The position numbers and the translations under genes were made by a program. The notes beneath the pieces are model-generated. The model was not told where the DNA came from. It saw only the letters and a list, made by a program, of their open reading frames with translations, and searched no databases. A DNA stretch of 41,626 nt from Clostridiales bacterium (lineage in GTDB: Bacteria > Bacillota > Clostridia > Christensenellales > CAG-138), in NCBI GenBank assembly GCA_009779405.1, contig WREI01000015.1:1-41626 (forward strand), given 5' to 3'. Positions 34,369 to 41,626 of the stretch are shown one piece after another (within the stretch, counting starts at the first letter, position 1; each line of letters begins with the position of its first letter).

Positions 34369-35207
34369 GGCAGTGTCACCACGATGAGGACAACTTCCAA
34401 ACGGGCGAAGTCCACGGCGGACACAGCGCAGGCGTCATAGGCCTTGGCCTGGCCCTGCGGCGAAAGCAGGATGATCTCCCCCGCGGGCAGACCCCTGGGA
34501 AACGCGCCGTCTTCGCCCGAGGTGATCAACAGATCACCGACCCGTAGCGGGGAGAATTCGCCGCTCTCCGATTCGATGCGCACAAATCCGGTGCCGATGC
34601 GTATGCCGTTCTGCAATATCTCGCCGCCCAGCATGCCGCTGTCCCGCGTGCGTGCGACCAATACGGGTACGACGAGGTTCTCACTGCGCACGGTGCGTAT
34701 CTTGCAATAGTCCAGCCCGACTTCGTATACGCGCCCGACGATGCCATCCGGGCAGATAACCGCCGCATCCTTGACGACCCCCTGCCGCGCTCCGGCGGAG
34801 ACCGTGAGTGTATCGAAAAACAAATCCGTCCCGCGCGAGGTGACTGCCGCCGCGATAAATTGGGTCTCTGCGATGCCGCCGGCATAATCCAAGAGCTCAG
34901 TCAGGCGGGCGTTTTCCCGCGCGAGTTCGTCATATAAAAAGGTTTTGCGCTCCAACAGCGCCAACTGCGCGCGCAGTTCCGCATTCTCCTGCTGAATTTC
35001 ATTCGGCAAAAACACGCGCTCAAACCAATCCGTGACGGAATCGGTCAAGCGGGCAACAAAGCCCTGCACAGGAGTCAGCGCATTGTAAAACAAATCCTCC
35101 GCCATACTGGTACGACGCGCGCCCGCCGTCAATCCCACCAGCATCAAAAGCAATGCGGCGGCGATCAGGGCTACGGGTATGGCTTTGTTCTTTCTTCTGT
35201 CTCGCAT
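34365..35207 (-). CDS. mreC: Rod shape-determining protein MreC
   Basis: 280 residues: short basic N-terminus (MRDRRKNK), one membrane helix (about 10-28), a coiled coil (NEIQQENAELRAQLALLERK) and the beta-barrel MreC domain (AAAVTSRGTDLFFDTLTVSAG, GLPAGEIILLSPQGQAKAYD). It sits outside the membrane and activates PBP2/RodA. The usual mreB is not upstream; a GNAT gene and rodA are. No Shine-Dalgarno site precedes the ATG, and the promoter at 35216-35244 would start the transcript one or two bases before it. Confidence 0.93.
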   Translation of the reverse strand: MRDRRKNKAIPVALIAAALLLMLVGLTAGARRTSMAEDLFYNALTPVQGFVARLTDSVTDWFERVFLPNEIQQENAELRAQLALLERKTFLYDELARENARLTELLDYAGGIAETQFIAAAVTSRGTDLFFDTLTVSAGARQGVVKDAAVICPDGIVGRVYEVGLDYCKIRTVRSENLVVPVLVARTRDSGMLGGEILQNGIRIGTGFVRIESESGEFSPLRVGDLLITSGEDGAFPRGLPAGEIILLSPQGQAKAYDACAVSAVDFARLEVVLIVVTLP

Positions 35208-35215
35208 GATAGGTC

Positions 35216-35244
35216 AGTATAGCATAAAGCATTCGGCGGGGCAA
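35216..35244 (-). promoter_or_regulatory. Extended -10 promoter of mreC
   Basis: On the minus strand TTGCCC (35244-35239), a 17-base spacer and TATACT (35221-35216) with TG one base upstream of the -10. Predicted transcript start is about 35209, two bases from the mreC ATG, so the message would be nearly leaderless. Confidence 0.7.
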
Positions 35245-35268
35245 TCCAGAACCCAGGTCTTTATACCT

Positions 35269-36138
35269 TTAACAGTACGCATCCGTGGAATATGCAGGGA
35301 TACTTGGATTGAACGTGAATTCTGCCCGCAGGGTCAGGTACAGGTTTTGCGGCTGCACCTGCTCAGGGGCCATGCCGGGCATATCCGGCGGGAGCGATGC
35401 GTGGATGGGTTTGTTGTGCTTGCTGTATAAATATTCTAATATTGAATATATATACTCCTTGGGCGCGGCGAGTTCATCGATATCGATGTGGTTTTCGCGG
35501 ATATGATAGAGGACGTACGCGCCCTGCGTTTCGCTCAATCGGAGGAATTCCGCGTGGCCGCCGTCCGCTTCCACTTCCGCGATGTGCAGGCGCATGGACA
35601 TCTCCCTGCGCGGGGCGGCGAAGTTATAGGGGAGCAGGCAGAGCCTGTGGGCGCGAAGGTAGGCGTTGATGCCCGCGTTGATCGGGCGCGGGAGTTCTCC
35701 CCCGCCCTCCCGCGGTGACGGGCAACCGCGAAACTCCGCCGCGCTTGTCGCCGGACGAAAGCCGAGACTCTCATAATAGCGGATTTGCGCGGGCCGCAGA
35801 AGGGCAAAGCGCGCCTTTGTGGCAATGCTTGCATGCAGCAACAGGGCAAGCACGGTCTTGCGCATCAGACCCTGCCGCGCGTTCGCTTCCGCCGTCGCCA
35901 CGCTGAAGATAAAGACGGCGGGCGTCTCCCTGCCATCTATCATATACGCGGTCGGGCGGGCAAAGGCCATCGAGAGCAACGCGCCGCCATCCGAGAATGT
36001 GCCGTAGCCGAAAGTCCCTGTTTCGGGAATATAACGGCTGAACATGAAGTCGAGATACACGGGCGCGTCCCCGAAGCGCGCCTGCCAGAGAGCGCGGGCT
36101 GTGGGGTAATCTTCGGGTTGCAAGAGTCTTGTTTGCAT
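35269..36138 (-). CDS. GNAT-family N-acetyltransferase
   Basis: 289 residues. The N-terminal half is a GNAT fold of the Eis-like two-lobed type: FGYGTFSDGGALLSMAFARP gives the central strands, VFIFSVATAEANARQGLMRKTV is the acetyl-CoA pyrophosphate loop region (a loose form of V-x-x-x-x-R/Q-x-x-G-x-G/A), and IRYYESLGFRP is the usual C-terminal strand signature. The acceptor is unknown. GGAGG nine bases before the ATG supports the start, two bases after the rodA stop. It interrupts the rodA to mreC order. Confidence 0.85.
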   Translation of the reverse strand: MQTRLLQPEDYPTARALWQARFGDAPVYLDFMFSRYIPETGTFGYGTFSDGGALLSMAFARPTAYMIDGRETPAVFIFSVATAEANARQGLMRKTVLALLLHASIATKARFALLRPAQIRYYESLGFRPATSAAEFRGCPSPREGGGELPRPINAGINAYLRAHRLCLLPYNFAAPRREMSMRLHIAEVEADGGHAEFLRLSETQGAYVLYHIRENHIDIDELAAPKEYIYSILEYLYSKHNKPIHASLPPDMPGMAPEQVQPQNLYLTLRAEFTFNPSIPAYSTDAYC

Positions 36139-36140
36139 AA

Positions 36141-37322
36141 TTATGCACCTCCGGGTAATCTTTGCGGCGTCTTCCGTATGCTGTGGATCTGCACACTCAG
36201 CACGATGGCCGCCGCGAGTAGAGACGCCAGCATATTGCTGCCGCCATAGCTGATAAAGGGCAGGGGTATGCCTGTGACGGGCATTAGGCCGAGGTTCATG
36301 CCGATATTCTCGAACACGTGCACCGCGATCATCGCAGTGCAGCCAACGACGAGACAGCGGCCAAAGCGATCCTGCGCACGGGCGGCGATATAGAGCCAGC
36401 GGAAGAGCAGGATGAAGAACGCGAGGATGAGGAGTATGCTGCCCAGCATGCCTGTCGCTTCCCCGATGCCCGAGAAGATGAAGTCCGTATGGCGCTCGGG
36501 TACATAGCCCGTTTGCGCCACGGTGCCGGGCGCGAAAAAACCCTTGCCGAGAAAACCGCCGGAGCTGATGAGCTCCTTTGCGCGGGCGACGTTATAGCCC
36601 GCACCGCTCGGGTCGCGCGTGGGGTCGAGGAAGACCAATATGCGCTCCTTTTGTGTGTTGTCCAACAGGAACAGATATACGAGCGGCGCGATGACGAGCG
36701 CTGCCGCCGCGCCTATGGCGATATAACGCCAGGAGATGCCCGCGGACAGCGTGACGGACAGGAAGATCACGAGGAGCACCATGGCGGTTCCGAAATCCGG
36801 CTGGGCGAGCACCAGCGCGAACGGGATGGCGAAATAGGCAAGGGCGATCAGTACATCCCAGAAGCGGCGCAGACCGCCCGTCTTATCCGCCGCTTCGGAA
36901 CAGAATTTGGACAGCACGCAGACCAGCGCGACCTTGGCGATCTCCGAGGGCTGGAAGGCGCGGGAACCGACTTGGAACCAGCCCAATATACCGCGCGTGT
37001 ATTCGCCTACGATCAGTAGGATGCCGAGCACAATGCAGAGACCGAAGAATACGCTCTTGACGAAGGGCTTGTAGGCGCGATAATCGATGAGGATGAGCGG
37101 GATGGCGATCAGGAGCGAGATCAGGACATTGCCGAGTTGCAGGCTGAAATAGGTAAAATCCATGCGCTCCCAAAAGCGGGCCAGCTCCACCTCCGTGCCG
37201 TCGAACTTCGAGGCGAAGACGCTCAGCAGGCACACGAGCCCAAACAAAATCAAGACTGCCACGATAAATATCGTGAGGAAGTCCGGTTTCTGCCTGTATT
37301 TCCTTGTGCCGCTGCTTCCCAT
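36141..37322 (-). CDS. rodA: FtsW/RodA/SpoVE-family peptidoglycan glycosyltransferase
   Basis: 393 residues with about ten membrane helices. Conserved SEDS blocks are visible: GSRAFQPSEIAKVALV at about 123-138, LAQPDFGTAMVLL, TGYVPERHTDFIFSGIGEATG and PVTGIPLPFISYGGSN. SEDS proteins polymerise lipid II glycan strands at the membrane. The company of mreC, mreD and the elongasome PBP2 favours RodA over FtsW. The ATG follows directly on the pgi stop (TAAATG) without a clear ribosome site, consistent with coupling to pgi translation. Confidence 0.93.
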   Translation of the reverse strand: MGSSGTRKYRQKPDFLTIFIVAVLILFGLVCLLSVFASKFDGTEVELARFWERMDFTYFSLQLGNVLISLLIAIPLILIDYRAYKPFVKSVFFGLCIVLGILLIVGEYTRGILGWFQVGSRAFQPSEIAKVALVCVLSKFCSEAADKTGGLRRFWDVLIALAYFAIPFALVLAQPDFGTAMVLLVIFLSVTLSAGISWRYIAIGAAAALVIAPLVYLFLLDNTQKERILVFLDPTRDPSGAGYNVARAKELISSGGFLGKGFFAPGTVAQTGYVPERHTDFIFSGIGEATGMLGSILLILAFFILLFRWLYIAARAQDRFGRCLVVGCTAMIAVHVFENIGMNLGLMPVTGIPLPFISYGGSNMLASLLAAAIVLSVQIHSIRKTPQRLPGGA

Positions 37323-38717
37323 TTAGATGATATACGCCGGATTGGGCGCGGGTGCGGCGGCCAGCTCCGCGCGCATGGCGTCATAGCCCGGCTTGCCGAG
37401 CAACGCATAGGTGGCGTTCTTGCCCTCCTCCACACCGGGCTGGTCGAAAGCGTTCAGTTGCAACAGTTCGCCCGCGAAGGCGGTCATCACCTCGAACATA
37501 TAGAGCAGCTGCCCCAGGGTATGCGCGCTCAGTACCGGGAGGGTGATAACGGAATACATATGCCCGCTCTTGCCGACGGCATATTGGGTCGCCGCCTGCT
37601 CCGCGGCGATCAGCTCATTCTGCGTATGCCCGCAGAGGAAGGAGACGTCGGGGATATCCAGATAACCCGCCGGAATAGGGGTGGTTGTGCGGTACTCGTC
37701 CACGCCGAGGAAGGTAATCACCTTGTCGAAGGGGCCTTCCGTATAGAGCTGCACCTGCGAATGCTGGTCGGTGACGCCGAGGGCCTTGACCGGGGTCTGG
37801 CCCGCGTAGATCTCGCTGCCGTCGTTGCCGTAACGCTTACCGAGCGACTCCGCCCAGAGTTGGGCATACCAATCGGAGACGTATTTCAGGCCATCGGCAT
37901 AGGGCATGAGCACGTGGATGTTGCAGCCCTTGCGCATACTCGCCACCTGCGCCGCCGCCAGCAGGCAGGCGGGGTTTTGGAAGAGGTTTTCGCTTTGACT
38001 GCGGGCGTCCATAGCCGCCGCGCCCACGAGCAGGGCGCGGATATCGACGCCGCAGACCGCCGCCGCCAATAACCCGACGGGGCAGAGTTCGGAGAAGCGA
38101 CCGCCCACGCCGTCGGGGACATAGAAGGTCTTCCAACCCTCGCGGCCCGCGATTTTGATCAGATTCCCCTTCTCCGCGTCCGTGGTCGCGATGATATGGG
38201 TGGAGATATCCTCACCCAACTTTTTGCGGAGCAAGTCTGTGATAATCAGGAGCTGGGACATTGTTTCCGAAGTGCTGCCGGACTTGGTGATCACGTTGAA
38301 CATGGTCTTTTCGATGTCGATGACATCTAAGAGCGCCGCCATACGCTCGGGGTCCACGTTGTCCTCCACATAGAGACGGGGACCGCCGCGTTTCGCCGCG
38401 GGCAGTTCATTATAGCGCAGGTGGCAGAGGGCCTGGTGTACGGCGATGGGGCCGAGGGCGGAACCGCCTATGCCGAGGACGACGAAGTTCTCGAATTTGG
38501 CGCGGATATCCGCCGCCGTCGCTTCCAGATCGGCGACGATCTCGGTTTGGTTGTGCGGCAATTCCCGCCAGCGCATTTGGCCGCGCTTGGCCTTCAGCCC
38601 CTCGAAGGCCGCCGCGATGGGGAGTGTCGTCAGGTCTTCACGGGTGAGCCCGCGAGGGCCGACAGTTTCTTGCATTATGCCATTGATATCGATGCGGATG
38701 GGTTGGGTGGTTTGCAT
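37323..38717 (-). CDS. pgi: Glucose-6-phosphate isomerase
   Basis: 464 residues from the ATG at 38717, with AAAGGAG seven bases upstream; the open frame to 38801 runs into the repeat element and is not family-like. It interconverts glucose 6-phosphate and fructose 6-phosphate. Seen: GIGGSALGPIAVHQALCHL, SGSTSETMSQL for phosphate binding, GVGGRFSELCPVGLLAA, and the QLYTEGPFDKVITFL segment. Length fits the compact Firmicute form. Together with the ROK glucokinase elsewhere in the window it covers the first glycolytic steps. rodA follows without a gap. Confidence 0.96.
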   Translation of the reverse strand: MQTTQPIRIDINGIMQETVGPRGLTREDLTTLPIAAAFEGLKAKRGQMRWRELPHNQTEIVADLEATAADIRAKFENFVVLGIGGSALGPIAVHQALCHLRYNELPAAKRGGPRLYVEDNVDPERMAALLDVIDIEKTMFNVITKSGSTSETMSQLLIITDLLRKKLGEDISTHIIATTDAEKGNLIKIAGREGWKTFYVPDGVGGRFSELCPVGLLAAAVCGVDIRALLVGAAAMDARSQSENLFQNPACLLAAAQVASMRKGCNIHVLMPYADGLKYVSDWYAQLWAESLGKRYGNDGSEIYAGQTPVKALGVTDQHSQVQLYTEGPFDKVITFLGVDEYRTTTPIPAGYLDIPDVSFLCGHTQNELIAAEQAATQYAVGKSGHMYSVITLPVLSAHTLGQLLYMFEVMTAFAGELLQLNAFDQPGVEEGKNATYALLGKPGYDAMRAELAAAPAPNPAYII

Positions 38718-38743
38718 GGTTCTCTCCTTTGTTAAGGTTAATC

Positions 38744-38918
38744 CCGTAGGGGCGCGATATGGCTCGTTGCTATTTAGGAAGTATTGGGGTAGGGGCCCCA
38801 ATACTTCGGTGGTTCGCGCAACTGTCCCCGATTACTTCGTTAAATGGGGCGAACCATATCGCGCCCTCAACAGGTTTTATATGCTCCGGGAGGGCAGCCG
38901 CGAGGACTGCCCCTACGG
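38744..38918 (+). repeat. 175-bp palindromic element with CCGTAGGGGC terminal inverted repeats
   Basis: Ends are CCGTAGGGGC (38744-38753) and its inverse (38909-38918). Nested inside are a long imperfect inverted repeat GGGCGCGATATGG (38750-38762 against 38854-38866), a perfect 12-bp hairpin GAAGTATTGGGG/CCCCAATACTTC (38778-38789 and 38796-38807), GGTTCG/CGAACC (38811-38816 and 38850-38855), and GGGCAG/CTGCCC (38892-38897 and 38907-38912). TAAT stands on both sides (38739-38742 and 38919-38922), a possible target duplication. No protein is encoded. This fits a REP/MITE-like non-autonomous element. Confidence 0.7.
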
Positions 38919-39719
38919 TAATATATTTCGCAAGTAGTCATAACTGGCCGCTAATTCGTCCAAGTCGCTATACATATCGCTGTACACTTCCAGCATAGCC
39001 GCGCCGCGATAGCCTTTGGCGCGCAGGGCGCGCGCCAAGGCGGCGAAATCGCAGACACCCTGTCCGGGCATGCGCCATTGGTGGCCGCCCGCGGGGTTCG
39101 GCGCATAGTCGCAGAGATGCCAGTGAACGATTTGGTCGCCCCAGGCTTCGATAAAGGCCATGGGTTCCTGCCCCGCGCGCCGTGCCTGCTTGCAGTCCAA
39201 CGTGAATTTCAGGTCGCGGTTGCCCATCTGTTCCTGCAGGCGCAACCCGAAATCGGGCGTTTGGGAGTTGCACCAGCTGACATTCTCCTGCGTAAGTGTG
39301 AGACCGTATTCCCCGGCCGTGTCGCAGAGGAGTTGATAGTGTTTGGCCAGGCGCTCCACCTGAATATTTTTGGCCGCGCCGCCCAGCGTGGCCGAACCGT
39401 GCAGGACATAGTATTTTGCGCCGAGCTTTTGCCCGGCATGCAGGATTTTGCGATAGAACATGAGCGCGTCCTCGCGCTGCCTGTCATAGATCGAGAAGAG
39501 CTGCGGCTCAAATTGCAGGCTTTGGGGATGCACGGCGAGCACACGCAGATTCTGCGCCGCAACGCGCTCGCACAGCAGGTCGATATAGCCCGGCTCATAT
39601 TCGGAGAAAGTGTTCAGGAAAATTTCGCAGAACGCCGTCCCCGCGCCGCGCAACAAAGCGGGCGCGTCCTCCGTATATGCGCGCCGGAACAAACTGGCCG
39701 TGGAGATGCCTACTTCCAT
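38913..39719 (-). CDS. Sugar phosphate isomerase/epimerase-like TIM barrel
   Basis: 268 residues of the xylose-isomerase-like TIM-barrel (AP endonuclease 2) superfamily: MEVGISTASLFRR start, VLAVHPQSLQFEPQLFS, KYYVLHGSATLGG, TLTQENVSWCN with the metal Glu, KFTLDCKQARRAGQ with the metal Asp, IVHWHLCDY with the metal His, and MLEVYSD near the end. Metal-dependent isomerases, epimerases and dehydratases share this pattern, so the substrate is unknown. The last codons (ILP then TAG) run into the repeat element, whose terminal CCGTAG provides the stop. No Shine-Dalgarno site precedes the ATG. Confidence 0.85.
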   Translation of the reverse strand: MEVGISTASLFRRAYTEDAPALLRGAGTAFCEIFLNTFSEYEPGYIDLLCERVAAQNLRVLAVHPQSLQFEPQLFSIYDRQREDALMFYRKILHAGQKLGAKYYVLHGSATLGGAAKNIQVERLAKHYQLLCDTAGEYGLTLTQENVSWCNSQTPDFGLRLQEQMGNRDLKFTLDCKQARRAGQEPMAFIEAWGDQIVHWHLCDYAPNPAGGHQWRMPGQGVCDFAALARALRAKGYRGAAMLEVYSDMYSDLDELAASYDYLRNILP

Positions 39720-39726
39720 GGATGGT

Positions 39727-39755
39727 ATTTTAACATAGCTGTGGGGTTTCGTCTA
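39727..39755 (-). promoter_or_regulatory. Extended -10 promoter of the TIM-barrel gene
   Basis: On the minus strand TAGACG (39755-39750), a 17-base spacer and TAAAAT (39732-39727) with TG one base before the -10. The predicted transcript start (39720) is one base before the ATG at 39719, a leaderless arrangement. Confidence 0.55.
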
Positions 39756-39797
39756 TCGGGGAATTAAGATTCGCATTTTTTGTGACGCGAGAAAAAT

Positions 39798-39819
39798 ACC
39801 CCCGCGGGGCTGCGGGGGT
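39798..39819 (-). terminator. Terminator of the subtilase gene, probably bidirectional
   Basis: A perfect 8-bp stem ACCCCCGC (39798-39805) with GCGGGGGT (39812-39819) around a six-base loop. On the minus strand it is followed by ATTTTTC, on the plus strand by TTGCTTTT. It lies 25 bases past the subtilase stop. Confidence 0.85.
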
Positions 39820-39844
39820 TGCTTTTGCTCTATGATGGCAGCGC

Positions 39845-41512
39845 TTATGGCGCCATATACGCGCCGCCTATGGATACGTTCACGGTGCTCCCGCCCACGG
39901 GCGTGAAGGGATAGGGCGGCTGCCCTGTCGGCAAGGGCTGGCCCACCTTGTGCACAAAATAAGTTCCCGTTGTGACGAACTTGAACGGCGTGGAAAATGC
40001 TATGCCGCTGCTGTTGGTAGACGGCAGCGTCTGCACCAGCGTGTTGGTTACCAACAATCCTTTGCTTGTCTGCAGATAGATCGCATAGCTTGCGCCGGAG
40101 ACCGGTTGCCCCAAGTTGTTATACACCGTCAGTTTCACCACGGTTTGGTTGGACGGGATTGGCGTGGGGGTTGGCATCGGCGTGGGAGTCGGCGTGGGGG
40201 TTGGGGTCGGTGTCGGTGTGGGAGTCGGTGTGGGAACTATGTAATAGAAATCGGTATCCTCCACTGTGAAATTATAGTATTCCGAATCCACGATCGCGAA
40301 GGGATTGTTTTCAACGATTTGCAGGCTGGCGCTGCCGAACGTAATTTCCAAGCATTCGTTCGGCGTGACCGTTGTATCCGCATCGAATATGAGCGTCGCG
40401 ATCTTTGTGCTTGCGGACGCCAGATTGGCACCCTTCAAAGAGCATCCGGCATGCTTGAACCAATCCGCCGTATTATTGGCAATTTCCGTCCCCAGCACGC
40501 CCTCCGTGTCGTAAGCAATCAATTCCAGCTTTTGCGCATCCCAACTCAGCTCGAAATCCAGCGCGCCGAGCAGGGTATCCGTCTCGCCATCCAGATATAT
40601 ATCATAATAGATATGCCCGTTTGCCTGTACGGTCGGCATGCCGTAGAGCGTATATTCCGGCAGATTCGACCTTGGCGGATTGTTTGCCCCTCTCCCGCCG
40701 GGCGGCAAACTGCCGATACCGGCCAAATAGCGCAGTATCGCCGCCGCATCCGCCGCATTTATGCCGTTAAGGGTATCCGCATTCGCGTTGATTAACAAGA
40801 TGGGATGCGTAATATTGGATAACCCCACAAGGTGACGCAAGACCAGCGCGGCATCTCCCGCATTCACAACACCGCTGCTATCGGCGTCGCCGAGCAGTAT
40901 TCGCATATGCGGCCCGGTGAGGGCTTTGTATGCGTTCAGTCTGCCGCTCGTGGCGACATATCCTATCAAATCCGGGAGAACATCCACATTGTCCAGTATT
41001 GCGGCTTTCAGTTCGGCGGTGGTGTAGTCGGGATGCTCGGATAGTATCAGAGCTGCTACGCCGCAAACCAAGGGTGCGGCCATGGAAGTGCCTCGGTCAA
41101 AGCCAACTCCGTCAAAAGCCCACGTGGGAACCGTGCTCAGGAGTCCTTCCATAATAACTGTTTCGCCGTTCTCGTCATCTTCGCCATACAAGCTCCCGCC
41201 GGGTGCAGCCAAGTCAACCGATACCGCGCCATAATTGGAAAAGCCTGAAAGGCGTTCGTCAAAGCTCGCCGGGCCGTAATCTGTCGCGGCAACGGCAATG
41301 ATATTGGGCAAGTCAAAGGATGCCGGATACACAGGGTACCTATCGTTATCGCCGCTGTTATTCCCCGCCGCGGCGACGAATAAGCCGTCGTAGGAAGCGA
41401 TTGCCGCACGCAGGTATTGATCAGCAGCTTGAGGGAGATACGTGGACGGGGGGCTTCTCCAACTGGCGTTGAGAATTGGGATACCCATATTTTTTGCGTA
41501 GTTATACCCATC
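39845..41512 (-). pseudogene. 5'-truncated S8 subtilase with dockerin and cohesin-like regions
   Basis: Open from an ATG at 41488 (547 residues), but family-like sequence continues seven codons further (DGYNYAKN before MGIPILNASW) up to 41512, where an in-frame TGA stands at 41515-41513. The remaining part has the oxyanion Asn (FVAAAGNNSGDND, about 42) and catalytic Ser135 (DRGTSMAAP); the catalytic Asp and His regions are missing. Next come a dockerin type I pair of Ca-binding repeats (DADSSGVVNAGDAALVLRHL and NANADTLNGINAADAAAILR, 201-256), a cohesin-like beta domain (about 279-395), a long Pro-Thr linker and a C-terminal beta domain. A secreted, cell-surface-associated protease is the likely ancestor. 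Loss of two catalytic residues makes the present product inactive as a protease. Length compared with relatives suggests several hundred residues lost. Confidence 0.75.
40154..40234 (-). repeat. Tandem repeat encoding a Pro-Thr linker
   Basis: Six-base units (CCCACG/CCGACT types) coding for alternating Pro and Thr, 27 codons long, with one Met and one Ile interruption. Such linkers separate domains in secreted Clostridial enzymes. Repeat number is likely variable between strains by slippage. Confidence 0.9.
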
Positions 41513-41525
41513 TCAAATAAAACAA

Positions 41526-41554
41526 TTGATGTAGTGAAGAAATTATGATATAAT
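41526..41554 (+). promoter_or_regulatory. Strong promoter at the right edge
   Basis: TTGATG (41526-41531), a 17-base spacer and consensus TATAAT (41549-41554). Transcription would start at about 41560-41561, right at the ATG of the partial gene, and away from the broken subtilase. Confidence 0.7.
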
Positions 41555-41559
41555 GAGAC

Positions 41560-41626
41560 ATGGGAAAGAAGGCAAAAAAGTATAAGATAAGCGACGCGGA
41601 TTATGCGACGGTGCAGGAGTTTGCGA
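41560..41626 (+). CDS. Partial gene at window end, possible insertion-element protein
   Basis: Twenty-two codons are visible, reading MGKKAKKYKISDADYATVQE and onward, cut by the window edge. A basic N-terminus followed by an acidic helix-like segment would fit a transposase start, and the position directly beyond the break point of the subtilase supports an insertion element, but no family can be named from so little sequence. A consensus promoter ends six bases before the ATG and there is no room for a Shine-Dalgarno site in the message. Confidence 0.45.
   Translation, partial: MGKKAKKYKISDADYATVQEFA

Noticed and set aside
38718-38801. N-terminal extension of phosphoglucose isomerase
   Set aside because: The added residues are translated from the repeat element; the AAAGGAG site and family start support 38717.
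40154-40234. Possible CRISPR or other spaced repeat
   Set aside because: Units are six bases, contiguous and in frame, encoding Pro-Thr; there are no spacers.

Overview
The window reads as chromosome of a moderately high-G+C, Gram-positive anaerobe of the Bacillota, most likely class Clostridia; genus cannot be told from the sequence. Support: the Firmicute gene order miaB - RicA/YmcA-like - mutS - mutL - miaA - YnbB-type lyase, an FtsW/RodA - mreC - mreD - PBP2 cell-shape cluster, LPXTG surface proteins, a dockerin-bearing subtilase, a DUF421-DUF4363 pair and a small Spo0A-C-like protein. No rRNA, tRNA or CRISPR array was seen. No stretch over 300 bases lacks a gene; the longest gap is the 229 bases at 30024-30252.

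Layout. 1-3736: a small Spo0A-C-like gene, an M14 carboxypeptidase (minus), then an SPFH/zinc-ribbon protein overlapping a family 2 glycosyltransferase (plus). 3739-12820: a tight minus-strand operon running from glucokinase through miaB, a Cys-rich YlbF/YmcA-like protein, mutS, mutL and miaA to a PLP lyase, so tRNA modification and mismatch repair are expressed together. 12871-16251: a 48-residue protein on plus, then a lipoprotein, TSCPD protein, acyltransferase and M42 peptidase on minus. 16324-19014: an AT-richer cassette (cytosine-5 methyltransferase, HNH endonuclease, TIR/deoxyribosyltransferase-like protein), the best candidate for a mobile defence system. 19025-21120: a small unknown gene and oligoendopeptidase F. 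21319-30023: two giant tandem paralogous LPXTG adhesins/pilin-like proteins. 30253-31361: DUF421 and DUF4363 membrane proteins. 31358-38717: PBP2, mreD, mreC, a GNAT enzyme, RodA and phosphoglucose isomerase. 38744-38918: a 175-bp inverted-repeat element. 38913-39719: a sugar-phosphate isomerase-like TIM barrel. 39845-41512: a 5'-truncated subtilase with dockerin and cohesin-like regions, cut by what looks like an insertion whose first gene begins at 41560.

The most notable points are the three-gene defence cassette, the paralogous surface proteins with His/Cys repeats and a shared upstream region, the repeat element that supplies a stop codon and shares its terminal 10-mer with an in-frame segment of mutL, apparent leaderless promoters at mreC and the TIM-barrel gene, and the broken subtilase at the right edge.
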